64,000 nucleotides of DNA from an alpha proteobacterium HIMB59 (GTDB lineage: Bacteria; Pseudomonadota; Alphaproteobacteria; HIMB59): contig CP003801.1 in the NCBI GenBank assembly GCA_000299115.1, positions 310,001 to 374,000 of the forward strand. Direction: 5' to 3'. The position numbers and the translations under genes were made by a program. The notes beneath the pieces were generated by a model. It saw only the letters and a list, made by a program, of their open reading frames with translations, was not told the origin of the DNA and did no database searches. Below are positions 35,872-44,348 of the stretch, piece after piece. How positions within the stretch are numbered: position 1 is the first letter of the stretch; every line of letters begins with the position of its first letter.

Positions 35872-36422
35872 AAATTGCTATAACAGGAAATATTGGTTCA
35901 GGAAAAAGCGAGGCTATAAAATTTTTATCATCAATAGGATATAAATGTATTTCTTCTGATCAGATCATTAAATCCTTATATCAAAATAATCAATCGCGGG
36001 ATTATATTTTAAAAAGAATAGGGGTTGCCAATAAAAATTATAAAGAGGAAATTATTAAAAGACTCGCGGATCCATTGTTTGATCAAAAATTAAAAAAAGT
36101 AATCTATCCACTACTATATGCAAAGAAAAAAATTATCGCCCCCAAATTTGAGCAATACATTCCTATTTTTTATGAAGTTCCCTTGCTATTTGAAGAGCAG
36201 CTCACTCAAGACTTTGATGCTACAATATTTATTAGTGCTAATCCTACAAAAAGAAAACAAAGAGTCTTATCGAGAGGCGCTTCAACTAATTATTTTCAAT
36301 TAATGAACCAAAAACAATTAAAAGAGAATATTAAAGAAAATTTATCTGACTTTACGATTAATAATAATGGTTCAATCTTGAACCTTCGTTTAAATATTAT
36401 TAAATTATTACATTCACTATGA
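35868..36422 (+). CDS. coaE: Dephospho-CoA kinase
   Basis: The last step of coenzyme A synthesis. 184 residues with the P-loop GNIGSGKSEA at residues 7-16, SSDQII just after, PLLFEEQLTQDFD in the middle and the lid arginine region TKRKQRVLSRGAS. It is slightly short but complete. It overlaps aroE and dnaQ by 4 bases each, so the four genes are probably translated in sequence. Confidence 0.95.
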   Translation: MKIAITGNIGSGKSEAIKFLSSIGYKCISSDQIIKSLYQNNQSRDYILKRIGVANKNYKEEIIKRLADPLFDQKLKKVIYPLLYAKKKIIAPKFEQYIPIFYEVPLLFEEQLTQDFDATIFISANPTKRKQRVLSRGASTNYFQLMNQKQLKENIKENLSDFTINNNGSILNLRLNIIKLLHSL

Positions 36423-37099
36423 GAGAAATAATTTTAGATATAGAAACATCAGGGCTTGATTACAAAGAAGGCCACCGCATCATTGAAATAGGCTGTGTTG
36501 AACTAAACAAAAAAGAAGTCGGCTCTCACTTCCATAGATATATCAACCCTCTAAAAACTTTAACGGAGGAAAACATCAAAATTCACGGAATTACTAATGA
36601 ATTCCTTGAAGATAAGCCATTATTTGAAGATGTTGCCGAAGAATTCTTAAGTTTCATTCAAGACAGTTCAATTATCGCCCACAATGCGAATTTCGACGTG
36701 GGTTTCCTTAATTATGAACTGGAAAAATTATCCAAACCCCAGATATCCAAAGACAGAGTGGTCGATACTGTGGTTATTGCCAGAAATCGATTTCCAGGTC
36801 AACAAGTAAATTTAGATGCTTTAGTTAAAAAATTAAAAGTAAACACGTTGGTGGATAGAGAATTTCACGGAGCTTTAAAAGATGCAAAAATTTTAACAGA
36901 TGTATATTTGGAGCTACAAGGTATCAACCAAATGGGTTTACAACTTAACGAAAGAAAAACAGAAGATTTGAACTTATCTGGAGAATTAAATTTGACTCAA
37001 ATTGTCTTAACAAAAGACGAGACAGAGGCGCATAAAGAGTTTATAAAAAATAATATACCCAAATCAAATTGGGCAAAAGTAGATAAAAATTATGAGTAG
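36419..37099 (+). CDS. dnaQ: DNA polymerase III epsilon subunit (proofreading exonuclease)
   Basis: A 226-residue DEDDh 3'-5' exonuclease. Exo I is ILDIETSGLD (D7, E9), exo II HNANFDVGFLNYEL, and exo III FHGALKDAKILTDVY. A C-terminal tail after residue 190 should bind the polymerase alpha subunit. In many alphaproteobacteria secB follows; here the Tim44-like gene follows directly with 8 bases of overlap. Confidence 0.96.
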   Translation: MREIILDIETSGLDYKEGHRIIEIGCVELNKKEVGSHFHRYINPLKTLTEENIKIHGITNEFLEDKPLFEDVAEEFLSFIQDSSIIAHNANFDVGFLNYELEKLSKPQISKDRVVDTVVIARNRFPGQQVNLDALVKKLKVNTLVDREFHGALKDAKILTDVYLELQGINQMGLQLNERKTEDLNLSGELNLTQIVLTKDETEAHKEFIKNNIPKSNWAKVDKNYE

Positions 37100-37601
37100 T
37101 GAATTTATAGATATTATACTTTTTGGTTTGATAGCCATCTTCTTAGTGTATCGCCTAAGAAGCATCTTAGGTTCAACCGATGGAAAAATTGTTAATTTAA
37201 AAACAAAAAAAGCACAGACAAAGTTTAAACCTAAAATCGTCCCTAAAAATGATAATGAAGAATTTTTAAAAGGCGCCGATAAGGCTTATGAAATGATTGT
37301 TCAAGCTTATCAAAGCAATAATATATTGAATGTGAAAGATCTTCTAACACCTGAGGCTTTAAGAGCCATGGAACAAGCCAAAGCCCCTAAAGAAATAAAA
37401 TTCTCTGAAGTGAAATCAAGTTCAATTATTGAAGACAAGTCAGATGAAACAAGATTAGTCAAATCAGTTAAATTTGAAACTGAACACTATAATGTTGCGA
37501 ACAATGAAATTTTAACGGTTGTCGAAGAATGGGGATTTGAGAAAGAAAAACAATCATCTGACCCAAATTGGAAATTATTTTCAATCAAACTTGTCTCATA
37601 A
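37092..37601 (+). CDS. Tim44-like domain protein
   Basis: A 169-residue protein with one N-terminal membrane helix (IDIILFGLIAIFLVYRL), a short basic linker and a C-terminal Tim44-like domain (residues about 55-169, with ADKAYEMIVQAYQSNN and TPEALRAMEQA). Bacterial homologues are tethered at the inner membrane (TimA-type) and resemble the mitochondrial import motor anchor; the bacterial role is not settled. It is shorter than usual (about 210-230 residues). It overlaps dnaQ and the Smr gene. Confidence 0.9.
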   Translation: MSSEFIDIILFGLIAIFLVYRLRSILGSTDGKIVNLKTKKAQTKFKPKIVPKNDNEEFLKGADKAYEMIVQAYQSNNILNVKDLLTPEALRAMEQAKAPKEIKFSEVKSSSIIEDKSDETRLVKSVKFETEHYNVANNEILTVVEEWGFEKEKQSSDPNWKLFSIKLVS

Positions 37602-38085
37602 AATTAAATTAGATTTAAAATCTTCCAATGCACTTGAAGATTTGCCTAATCAAAAGATATCTATTTCCTTGGGAAAAAAGGCCGTAAAGAATAAAAAACT
37701 ATCACCTGAAAAAAAAATACCTTCACAAAACATCGCTAAAAACCAAACAAAACCAGTAGTTTTAGACCAACAATTATTTAAGCAATTTAAAAAAGAGACT
37801 TTTCAAAAAATTGATTTACATGGCCACACAGTAGATGAAGCACATCAAGCACTAAGTGCTTATTTGAAAAATAATTATAATAAAAAAAATTTATTACATA
37901 TTGTAATCACTGGTCTTGGAAATAAGTCAGATGGAGATGGTTTTTTCACAGGTAAAATTAGAAAACAATTCCCACTGTGGCTGGAAACTACTTTTTTTCA
38001 AAACTTAGTGAAGTCTTATAGTCCTTGCAAAATTCAACATGGTGGACTTGGTGCTTTTTATATTAAACTACGAGTTAAAGAATAA
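37591..38085 (+). CDS. Smr-domain protein
   Basis: A 164-residue protein from a TTG at 37591 that overlaps the Tim44-like stop by 11 bases; the frame stays open further upstream inside that gene but no better start is seen. The C-terminal Smr domain has FQKIDLHGHTVDEAHQAL and HIVITGLGNKSDGDG, then GGLGAFYIKLR. Smr domains cut or bind nucleic acids, often at stalled ribosomes. The last gene of the maf-to-Smr operon; it is convergent with hslU, overlapping 11 bases. Confidence 0.9.
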   Translation: MSHKIKLDLKSSNALEDLPNQKISISLGKKAVKNKKLSPEKKIPSQNIAKNQTKPVVLDQQLFKQFKKETFQKIDLHGHTVDEAHQALSAYLKNNYNKKNLLHIVITGLGNKSDGDGFFTGKIRKQFPLWLETTFFQNLVKSYSPCKIQHGGLGAFYIKLRVKE

Positions 38086-39388
38086 ACTTTTTTTCATCTG
38101 TTGGCTTAATCTCTGATTGTATAGCATCCGATACCCATTGTTTACTAACTACTTCAGTTCTTTTTTCACTAAGATTAGCTTCGAAGCTTAACTTTTCTAA
38201 AATTTTTTCAAACATTGTTTGTAACCTTCTTGCGCCTATATTCTCAACTTCTTTATTGATTTGTTCAGTAAGATTGGCGATCTCTTCAATCGCCTCATCA
38301 TCAAATTCAAGTTCGATGTTCTCAGTTTCAAATAGAGATTTGTACTGCTTTGTTAAGCTATTATCTGTATCTTTTAAGATACGAATAAAGTCATCTTTTT
38401 TTAATGCATTTAATCGTACTCTAACGGGCAGTCTACCTTGAAGTTCTGGCAACAAGTCACTGGGCTTTGATTGATGAAAAGCGCCAGAGGCAATAAAGAG
38501 GATATGATTTGTTTCAACGGTTCCATACTTAGTAGAAACGACAGTGCCCTCAATTAATGGCAAGAGGTCTCTTTGCACGCCTTCACGAGAAACATCTCCA
38601 CCTCGCCTCTCACTGTTAGGGGCTATCTTGTCAATTTCATCAATAAAAACGATGCCACTCTCCTGAACACTTTTAATAGCATTTTGAACGACGTTTTGTT
38701 TTTCAGCTATCTTTTCAATCTCTTCTTGAATTAGAGGCTCATAAGCCTCTCCAATTTTTAGTTTTGTTTTCTTCTTATTTTTCAATCCTTTTCCGAAGAT
38801 GTCATTCATGTTAATCATTCCCATCTGCGCACCTGGCATGCCTGGTATATCTAAAGATTGGAAAGGATTTGATTTTTGATCAATAGCTATTTCAACTTCT
38901 TTGTCATTGAGCTTGTTGTTACGAAGCATCCCTCGGAATTTTTCTTTCGTTTCTTCTGATGGGTTATCTCCCAATAATGCCTTTAAAACTGTTTCTTCAG
39001 CATTAAGCTTGGCTTCATCAATAAAACGATCTCTGATTTTTTTCTTTTCTAGATTAATTGCAACTTCAATAAGATCACGAATAATTTGTTCTACATCTCT
39101 TCCTACATATCCAATTTCTGTAAACTTGGTTGCTTCAACTTTAATAAAAGGAGAATGGGTGAGTTTAGCAAGTTTTCTGGCAATTTCTGTTTTACCACAA
39201 CCTGTGGGCCCAATCATTAAAATATTTTTAGGAATTATATCATCGCGTAAACTTTCATCTTTGATATTTAATCTTCTCCAGCGATTTCGTAGCGCAATGG
39301 CAACTGCTTTTTTTGCTTCATCTTGACCGATGACATATCGATCTAATTCTTCTTTAATAACACTGGGTGTTAAATTTTGATCATCCAT
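38075..39388 (-). CDS. hslU: ATP-dependent protease ATPase subunit HslU
   Basis: A 437-residue AAA+ unfoldase of the HslUV protease. Walker A is GPTGCGKT at residues 60-67. The I-domain (about 110-240) holds the methionine-rich PGMPGAQMGMINMND stretch. Walker B is GIVFIDEIDKIA, and the sensor segment follows with LPELQGRLPVRV. The C-terminal end KKFIL inserts into HslV. Its ATG overlaps the hslV stop by one base. Confidence 0.98.
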   Translation of the reverse strand: MDDQNLTPSVIKEELDRYVIGQDEAKKAVAIALRNRWRRLNIKDESLRDDIIPKNILMIGPTGCGKTEIARKLAKLTHSPFIKVEATKFTEIGYVGRDVEQIIRDLIEVAINLEKKKIRDRFIDEAKLNAEETVLKALLGDNPSEETKEKFRGMLRNNKLNDKEVEIAIDQKSNPFQSLDIPGMPGAQMGMINMNDIFGKGLKNKKKTKLKIGEAYEPLIQEEIEKIAEKQNVVQNAIKSVQESGIVFIDEIDKIAPNSERRGGDVSREGVQRDLLPLIEGTVVSTKYGTVETNHILFIASGAFHQSKPSDLLPELQGRLPVRVRLNALKKDDFIRILKDTDNSLTKQYKSLFETENIELEFDDEAIEEIANLTEQINKEVENIGARRLQTMFEKILEKLSFEANLSEKRTEVVSKQWVSDAIQSEIKPTDEKKFIL

Positions 39389-39939
39389 TAAATTTTTATC
39401 TCTGCAATGTTTAATGTATCATTTGTATAAATACACAGTTCTGCTGCTACATGAAGGGCTTCCTCAGCAATTTCTTTTGCAGATAAATTTGATTTTCTTT
39501 TAAGTGCACGAGCAGCACTCAATGCAAAGTTTCCTCCAGAACCAATTGCTACTATTCCTTCTTGGGGCTCAAGCACATCACCTGTACCGCTAATCAAAAA
39601 TGTTTCGTTTTTATCTGCTGCGATAATCATGGACTCTAATCTTCTTAAATATCTATCTGTTCTCCAATCTTTGGCCAATTCAACACAAGCCCTTTTTAGA
39701 TTGTAAGAAAATTCTTCACATTTTTTCTCAAGTCGATCAAACAAAGTAAGCGCATCAGCGGTAGAACCAGCAAAGCCGACAATGATTTGATCATTATGAA
39801 AGGTTCGAATTTTATTGGCATTAGATTTGATGACAGATGTTCCAAGTGTTACCTGTCCATCTGATGCAATAACAACACTTTTGTCATCTCTGACACAAAC
39901 AACTGTTGTTGCGCGTATTATTGTTTTATTTTTGTCCAT
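39388..39939 (-). CDS. hslV: ATP-dependent protease peptidase subunit HslV
   Basis: A 183-residue proteasome-type peptidase. The N-terminal nucleophile threonine is T11 in ATTVVCVRDD, exposed after removal of a ten-residue leader. ASDGQVTLG and GFAGSTADALTLFDRLE are family blocks. It forms a double hexamer capped by HslU. It is divergent from hisB; the 38-base gap shows no sigma-32-like motif I could defend. Confidence 0.98.
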   Translation of the reverse strand: MDKNKTIIRATTVVCVRDDKSVVIASDGQVTLGTSVIKSNANKIRTFHNDQIIVGFAGSTADALTLFDRLEKKCEEFSYNLKRACVELAKDWRTDRYLRRLESMIIAADKNETFLISGTGDVLEPQEGIVAIGSGGNFALSAARALKRKSNLSAKEIAEEALHVAAELCIYTNDTLNIAEIKI

Positions 39940-39977
39940 TATTCCTATAAATATAGGTACTAATTATCTGATTACAA

Positions 39978-40562
39978 ATGCGTGAATTTACTTACAACCG
40001 AGATACTAAAGAGACCAAAATTTCTATTTCTCTAAATTTAGATGGCAGTGGCCAACACTCTATTAATACAGGGATTGCTTTTTTTGATCACATGCTCCAG
40101 CAGATAAGCACCCACGGCCTAATTGATCTTCAAGTCAAGTGCGAAGGTGATTTGAAAGTCGATATGCACCACACCGTTGAAGATGTTGGAATAGCAATGG
40201 GGGAGTGTATTAACAAAGCCCTAGGTGATAAAAAAGGTATCACAAGATTTGCTCACTCTTATGTCACTTTTGACGAGTGCTTAACAAGAACAGCCATGGA
40301 TTTATGTAATCGCCCTTATTTTATCTGGAATGTTAAAAACACATTAGAAAAAGTTGGAGATATGGACCAAGAACTTTTTCCCGAGTTTTTTAAGTCGATT
40401 GTTACTGAGTCAAGAATGAACTGTCACATTGAAAATTTATATGGTGATAATAATCACCATATTATCGAAAGTTGTTTTAAATCTTTTGCTCTTGCTTTGA
40501 AACAAGCAGTAAGCATTGATCCTCGAAAAAAAGATATCCCAAGCTCTAAAGGCAAACTTTGA
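39978..40562 (+). CDS. hisB: Imidazoleglycerol-phosphate dehydratase
   Basis: A 194-residue monofunctional HisB (no phosphatase domain) for the sixth step of histidine synthesis. The metal-binding histidine motifs are FFDHMLQQISTHG, DMHHTVEDVGIAMG, and NNHHIIESCFKSFA; all are intact. First gene of hisB-hisH-hisA-hisF; it overlaps hisH by 4 bases. Confidence 0.97.
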   Translation: MREFTYNRDTKETKISISLNLDGSGQHSINTGIAFFDHMLQQISTHGLIDLQVKCEGDLKVDMHHTVEDVGIAMGECINKALGDKKGITRFAHSYVTFDECLTRTAMDLCNRPYFIWNVKNTLEKVGDMDQELFPEFFKSIVTESRMNCHIENLYGDNNHHIIESCFKSFALALKQAVSIDPRKKDIPSSKGKL

Positions 40563-41188
40563 AAAAAAAAGCAATTGGACTGATTGATGGTCAATCAGGA
40601 AACATAGGATCTATAAAAAAAGCGATCAAAGATATTATAAAAGATAAGCCATACCAGCTTAAAATCATTCAATCGCAATTCGACCCAAATCAATTTTCTA
40701 AAATTATACTGCCGGGTCAGGGCGCATATGCTACTTTGATTTCTAATCTTAAAAAATTAAAAATTTTTAATTCTTTAAAAATTTACTTAGAAAATAACTT
40801 TCCCTATTTAGGCATTTGTGTAGGAATGCAAATTCTCTCTGATGTAGGTTATGAAGACAAAACCACCAAAGGCCTTGGTATTATTCATGGTGAAATAAAA
40901 AAATTCGAAAAGAAAAATTTAATTATACCCCATATGGGTTGGAATTCTCTTAAAGTTAAAAAAGACAATAAGATCTTATCCTCAGTTTTTGATGAAAAAG
41001 ATTTTTATTTTGTTCATAGCTACATTTTTGAAAAGGTTAAAAAATCTGATGTATTGGCCACGACAAAATATGGTAAAAATTTTCCATCTGTTGTGAATAA
41101 AGGAAACATATATGGAGTTCAGTTCCATCCAGAAAAAAGTCATAAAAATGGACTTAAATTGATCAAAAATTTTATTTTAAATTCATGA
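40559..41188 (+). CDS. hisH: Imidazole glycerol phosphate synthase, glutaminase subunit
   Basis: A 209-residue class I glutamine amidotransferase that feeds ammonia to HisF. The nucleophile is the cysteine in YLGICVGMQIL. The histidine and glutamate of the triad are in VQFHPEKS near the C-terminus. The oxyanion strand reads ILPGQGAY. The TTG start overlaps the hisB stop. Confidence 0.96.
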   Translation: MKKKAIGLIDGQSGNIGSIKKAIKDIIKDKPYQLKIIQSQFDPNQFSKIILPGQGAYATLISNLKKLKIFNSLKIYLENNFPYLGICVGMQILSDVGYEDKTTKGLGIIHGEIKKFEKKNLIIPHMGWNSLKVKKDNKILSSVFDEKDFYFVHSYIFEKVKKSDVLATTKYGKNFPSVVNKGNIYGVQFHPEKSHKNGLKLIKNFILNS

Positions 41189-41895
41189 AAATATTCCCTG
41201 CTATTGACATTATAAATGGTGAATGCGTAAGACTCACTAAGGGTTTAGCCGAAAATAAAACTATTTACGATAAGTCACCTGTTGAAATGGCTAAGATTTA
41301 TCAGGATAAGGGTTTTGAAACCATCCATGTTGTAGATTTAGATGCCACTCTAGGAAAAGGAAGTAATGACAAAACACTCGAATTAGTTCGAAAAAACATT
41401 GATATTAAAATTGAAGTTGCGGGCGGAATAAGAGACAAAGCCGCTATACAAACTAAAATAAATCAAGGATTTGATATTATTGTAATCGGAACTTTTGCTA
41501 TTAAAGGTATTGATGAGGTTTCTAAATTTGAAAATAATATTTTAGATAAAATATCGGTAGCAATTGATTTAAAAGATAACAAAATCGCATCTCATGGATG
41601 GCAGCAAACATCAACAAATAGTCTTGAAAGCATAGTAAATATTTATAATGCATTACCAATACACTCATTCTTTGTAACTGATGTAGCTAATGATGGAATG
41701 CTATCGGGTTTAAATATGTCTACATTTGAAAGTATTAAAAAACTAACTGATAAAAAGATAACCATCGGGGGCGGTGTAAAAGATTTATCTGATGTTCAAA
41801 TTGGCATCAAAAATGGTTTCGATCATATGGTCATAGGTAAAGCGATTTATGAAAATAAATTTTCTTTGAATGAATTAATAAAATTAAATGCTTAA
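41185..41895 (+). CDS. hisA: Phosphoribosylformimino-5-aminoimidazole carboxamide ribotide isomerase
   Basis: A 236-residue TIM barrel for the ProFAR isomerisation of histidine synthesis. The catalytic aspartates are in IFPAIDIINGECVRL (D8) and FFVTDVANDGMLSGLN. The phosphate-binding glycines are in VAGGIRD and GGGVKD. It overlaps hisF by 8 bases. Confidence 0.97.
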   Translation: MKIFPAIDIINGECVRLTKGLAENKTIYDKSPVEMAKIYQDKGFETIHVVDLDATLGKGSNDKTLELVRKNIDIKIEVAGGIRDKAAIQTKINQGFDIIVIGTFAIKGIDEVSKFENNILDKISVAIDLKDNKIASHGWQQTSTNSLESIVNIYNALPIHSFFVTDVANDGMLSGLNMSTFESIKKLTDKKITIGGGVKDLSDVQIGIKNGFDHMVIGKAIYENKFSLNELIKLNA

Positions 41896-42640
41896 AACTC
41901 GAATAATTCCTTGTTTAGATGTTATTAAAAACAAAGTCGTTAAAGGGGTTAATTTTAAAAATATTAAAGTTATGGGAAATGCTGTTGAAATGGCAAAATT
42001 TTATTCAGAAGCCGGTGCAGATGAATTATGTATGTTGGACATCAATGCTTCTTATCAAAACAGAAAAACTTTTATCAAAACCGTGGAGTCAATATCAAAG
42101 GTCATCAACATCCCCCTAACTGTAGGAGGTGGCGTTTCGGACCTATCAGATATTACAAATCTTCTTAATGCAGGTGCAGATAAAGTTTCTATTAACTCGG
42201 CGGCGGTAAAAAATCCTAACTTAGTTAAAAAAGCATCGTTGGTTCATGGTTCTCAATGTATTGTTGTGGCTATTGATGCGAAGAGATTTCAAGGAAATTT
42301 TAGAGTGGTGATTAAGGGAGGAAGAGAACTAACACCTAAAAAACTTGTTGATTGGGCGTTATATGTTCAAAAAATTGGCGCAGGTGAAATATTATTAACA
42401 TCGATGGACACAGATGGAGTTCAAAAAGGGTTTGACGCAGAAATGTTAAAATCAATTACATCTAAGCTTACCATCCCTGTGATTGCTAGTGGCGGTGTAG
42501 GAGAATTAGAACATTTTTATACAGGTCATCAAACTAGATCCACTGGTTTGTTGGCCGCTAGTGTTTTTCATTCAGGAAAATACACTATTACACAAGTTAA
42601 GAAATTTTTAGATAAGAAAGGGGTTCCTGTCAGATTATGA
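41888..42640 (+). CDS. hisF: Imidazole glycerol phosphate synthase, cyclase subunit
   Basis: A 250-residue TIM barrel that closes the imidazole ring and releases AICAR, which PurH (at the left window edge) uses. The catalytic aspartates are in IIPCLDVIKNKVVKG and ILLTSMDTDGVQKGFD. The phosphate sites are VGGGVSDL and ASGGVGELEHF. It overlaps the HIT gene by 4 bases; hisE, often found here, is missing. Confidence 0.98.
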   Translation: MLKTRIIPCLDVIKNKVVKGVNFKNIKVMGNAVEMAKFYSEAGADELCMLDINASYQNRKTFIKTVESISKVINIPLTVGGGVSDLSDITNLLNAGADKVSINSAAVKNPNLVKKASLVHGSQCIVVAIDAKRFQGNFRVVIKGGRELTPKKLVDWALYVQKIGAGEILLTSMDTDGVQKGFDAEMLKSITSKLTIPVIASGGVGELEHFYTGHQTRSTGLLAASVFHSGKYTITQVKKFLDKKGVPVRL

Positions 42641-42972
42641 GTTATGATAAAGAAAATATTTTTGCAAAAATTTTAAGAGGTGAAATACCCTGCGATAAAA
42701 TATATGAAGATGAATATGTTTTGTCATTTAAAGATATTAGCCCCCAAGCTAAAACGCATGTCTTAATTATTCCTAAAGATCCGTACATTGATGTTGCTGA
42801 TTTTTTACAAAATGCAGACACTCAATACCAAAATAACTTTTGGCAATCTATGAATAAAATTATCGATTTTTTAGAATTAAGGTCAAAAGGATTTCAAATT
42901 AAAACCCACAAAGGAAAAGATGGAGGACAAGAGGTCTTTCATTTCCATCTACATCTTTTAAGTAACAGTTAG
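42637..42972 (+). CDS. HIT family nucleotide hydrolase
   Basis: A 111-residue HIT protein of the Hint/PKCI type. NIFAKILRGEIPCDKIYEDE is the family opening; HVLIIPKDPY and the histidine triad HFHLHLL close it. Such proteins hydrolyse adenosine phosphoramidates or related nucleotides. It is coupled to hisF. The C-terminus is one base from the end of the convergent BON gene. Confidence 0.94.
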   Translation: MSYDKENIFAKILRGEIPCDKIYEDEYVLSFKDISPQAKTHVLIIPKDPYIDVADFLQNADTQYQNNFWQSMNKIIDFLELRSKGFQIKTHKGKDGGQEVFHFHLHLLSNS

Positions 42973-42973
42973 T

Positions 42974-43537
42974 TTATCTTGCTTGAATATAATTAATTAT
43001 ATCAAGGACTCCCTTGATTGATTTTGCATGATCAATGACACGATTTATTTCATTTTGATCATTGGAAACACCAAATAAATAAATTATCTGTTTTTGGACT
43101 TCAAAATCATATTTAAATTTTTTAATTTCACCATCGGTTAATATCTTTGTAAATAGTTGTGTGCTTATAAATTTATCCTTTGCTATATCATCGAGACCAT
43201 ATCCAGTATCTATAGATATTTCATTCAGCACTTCAACAACCCCTTCTTGCTGCCATGCTAGTCGGACCGCTTCTAATCTCATATCGCCAAAGGGCACTAC
43301 ACCGGTCAGTAAAACTTTGCCTAGTTCAACTTCCACATCAATCTTAGTAAAAAGTGTGGCGTCATATGAAAAGTATTTTTCTTTTATACCAAGTTTAATT
43401 GTTGCATCATCCCAACTTTCACGCAAAGTTTTGTCATCTTGTTGTTGCTCAACAGCAGTCTTTGCACCAGTTGTAACAAGCGTTGGCCCGCAACCAATAA
43501 CTAAAAAAGATACAAAAAGAATTACAAATCTATTCAT
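42974..43537 (-). CDS. BON-domain lipoprotein (DolP/OsmY-like)
   Basis: A 187-residue outer-membrane lipoprotein with lipobox VIGC (cysteine near residue 16) and two BON domains (residues about 45-110 and 115-185; LTGVVPFGDMRLEAVRLAW and IYLFGVSNDQNEINRVI). It resembles DolP (YraP), which supports outer-membrane integrity. The rsmI, LppC-type and BON order matches the yraL-yraM-yraP region of gammaproteobacteria. It overlaps the rsmI end by 8 bases. Confidence 0.88.
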   Translation of the reverse strand: MNRFVILFVSFLVIGCGPTLVTTGAKTAVEQQQDDKTLRESWDDATIKLGIKEKYFSYDATLFTKIDVEVELGKVLLTGVVPFGDMRLEAVRLAWQQEGVVEVLNEISIDTGYGLDDIAKDKFISTQLFTKILTDGEIKKFKYDFEVQKQIIYLFGVSNDQNEINRVIDHAKSIKGVLDIINYIQAR

Positions 43538-44348
43538 TATTTAAATTAATCGCCATTTCATAAAATCTATTTCTAGATATTTTATACTTAGTTTTCACAA
43601 CTTGATAAGCTTTTTTAATACCCATCTCAGACACAATTTGCGAGATATAATCTAATGACAGTTCTTGTTGCTTTTGGGATGTAGAAATAATGTTAACAGC
43701 AAGTACGAGTTCTCCTTTGACTGCTTTCAAATCTACTTTTTTAAAGTCCTCATGAGATAGATAAATTCTTTCTTCGAACATCTTAGTTAATTCTTTTAAT
43801 ATGATAATTTCAAATTTTTCTGCCACCTCTACTACTGCTTCAATATCATTTTCTAATTGTTGTTTGGTCGTATAAATCACTAAATTATTATTTAAATGAG
43901 ACTCAAGAATAGAAATTTTCTGTGATTTTTTTTTTGGTAAAAAACCTAAAAAAGAAAAATACTTTTTATTTAAAAAACCACTTAATTGTATGCCACTAAT
44001 TAAAGCACTTGGTCCCGGAATGGAAAATATTTTAACACCTTGTTGAAATAAAAAATTAATCAATTGATTGCCCGGATCAGAAATTAATGGAGACCCAGAG
44101 TCAGAAATTAAACTGATAATTTTTTTTTGTTTAAGATTTTGTAATATTTCATCTTTTTTTCTATCAAAATCATGATCAGTATATTTATGATATTTAGCTT
44201 CAATTGAATATTTTTTAAAAAGTTTGCTACTATTTTTTGTATTCTCACAAAAAATAATATCCGAATTTTTTAAAACATTTAATGCTCTTATTGTGATATC
44301 ATCTAAATTTCCTATGGGTGTAGCAACTAAATATAAACCGGGTTCCAT
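43530..44348 (-). CDS. rsmI: 16S rRNA (cytidine1402-2'-O)-methyltransferase
   Basis: A 272-residue SAM enzyme from the ATG at 44348 (MEPGLYLVATPIGNLDD); the frame runs further upstream into the opposite gene. The tetrapyrrole-methylase fold has GLYLVATPIGNLDDIT, LISDSGSPLISDPG and IPGPSALISG. The C-terminal helical RsmI domain ends with KAYQVVKTKYKISRNRFYEMA. Its start codon overlaps that of the LppC-type gene on the other strand. Confidence 0.95.
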   Translation of the reverse strand: MEPGLYLVATPIGNLDDITIRALNVLKNSDIIFCENTKNSSKLFKKYSIEAKYHKYTDHDFDRKKDEILQNLKQKKIISLISDSGSPLISDPGNQLINFLFQQGVKIFSIPGPSALISGIQLSGFLNKKYFSFLGFLPKKKSQKISILESHLNNNLVIYTTKQQLENDIEAVVEVAEKFEIIILKELTKMFEERIYLSHEDFKKVDLKAVKGELVLAVNIISTSQKQQELSLDYISQIVSEMGIKKAYQVVKTKYKISRNRFYEMAINLNNE

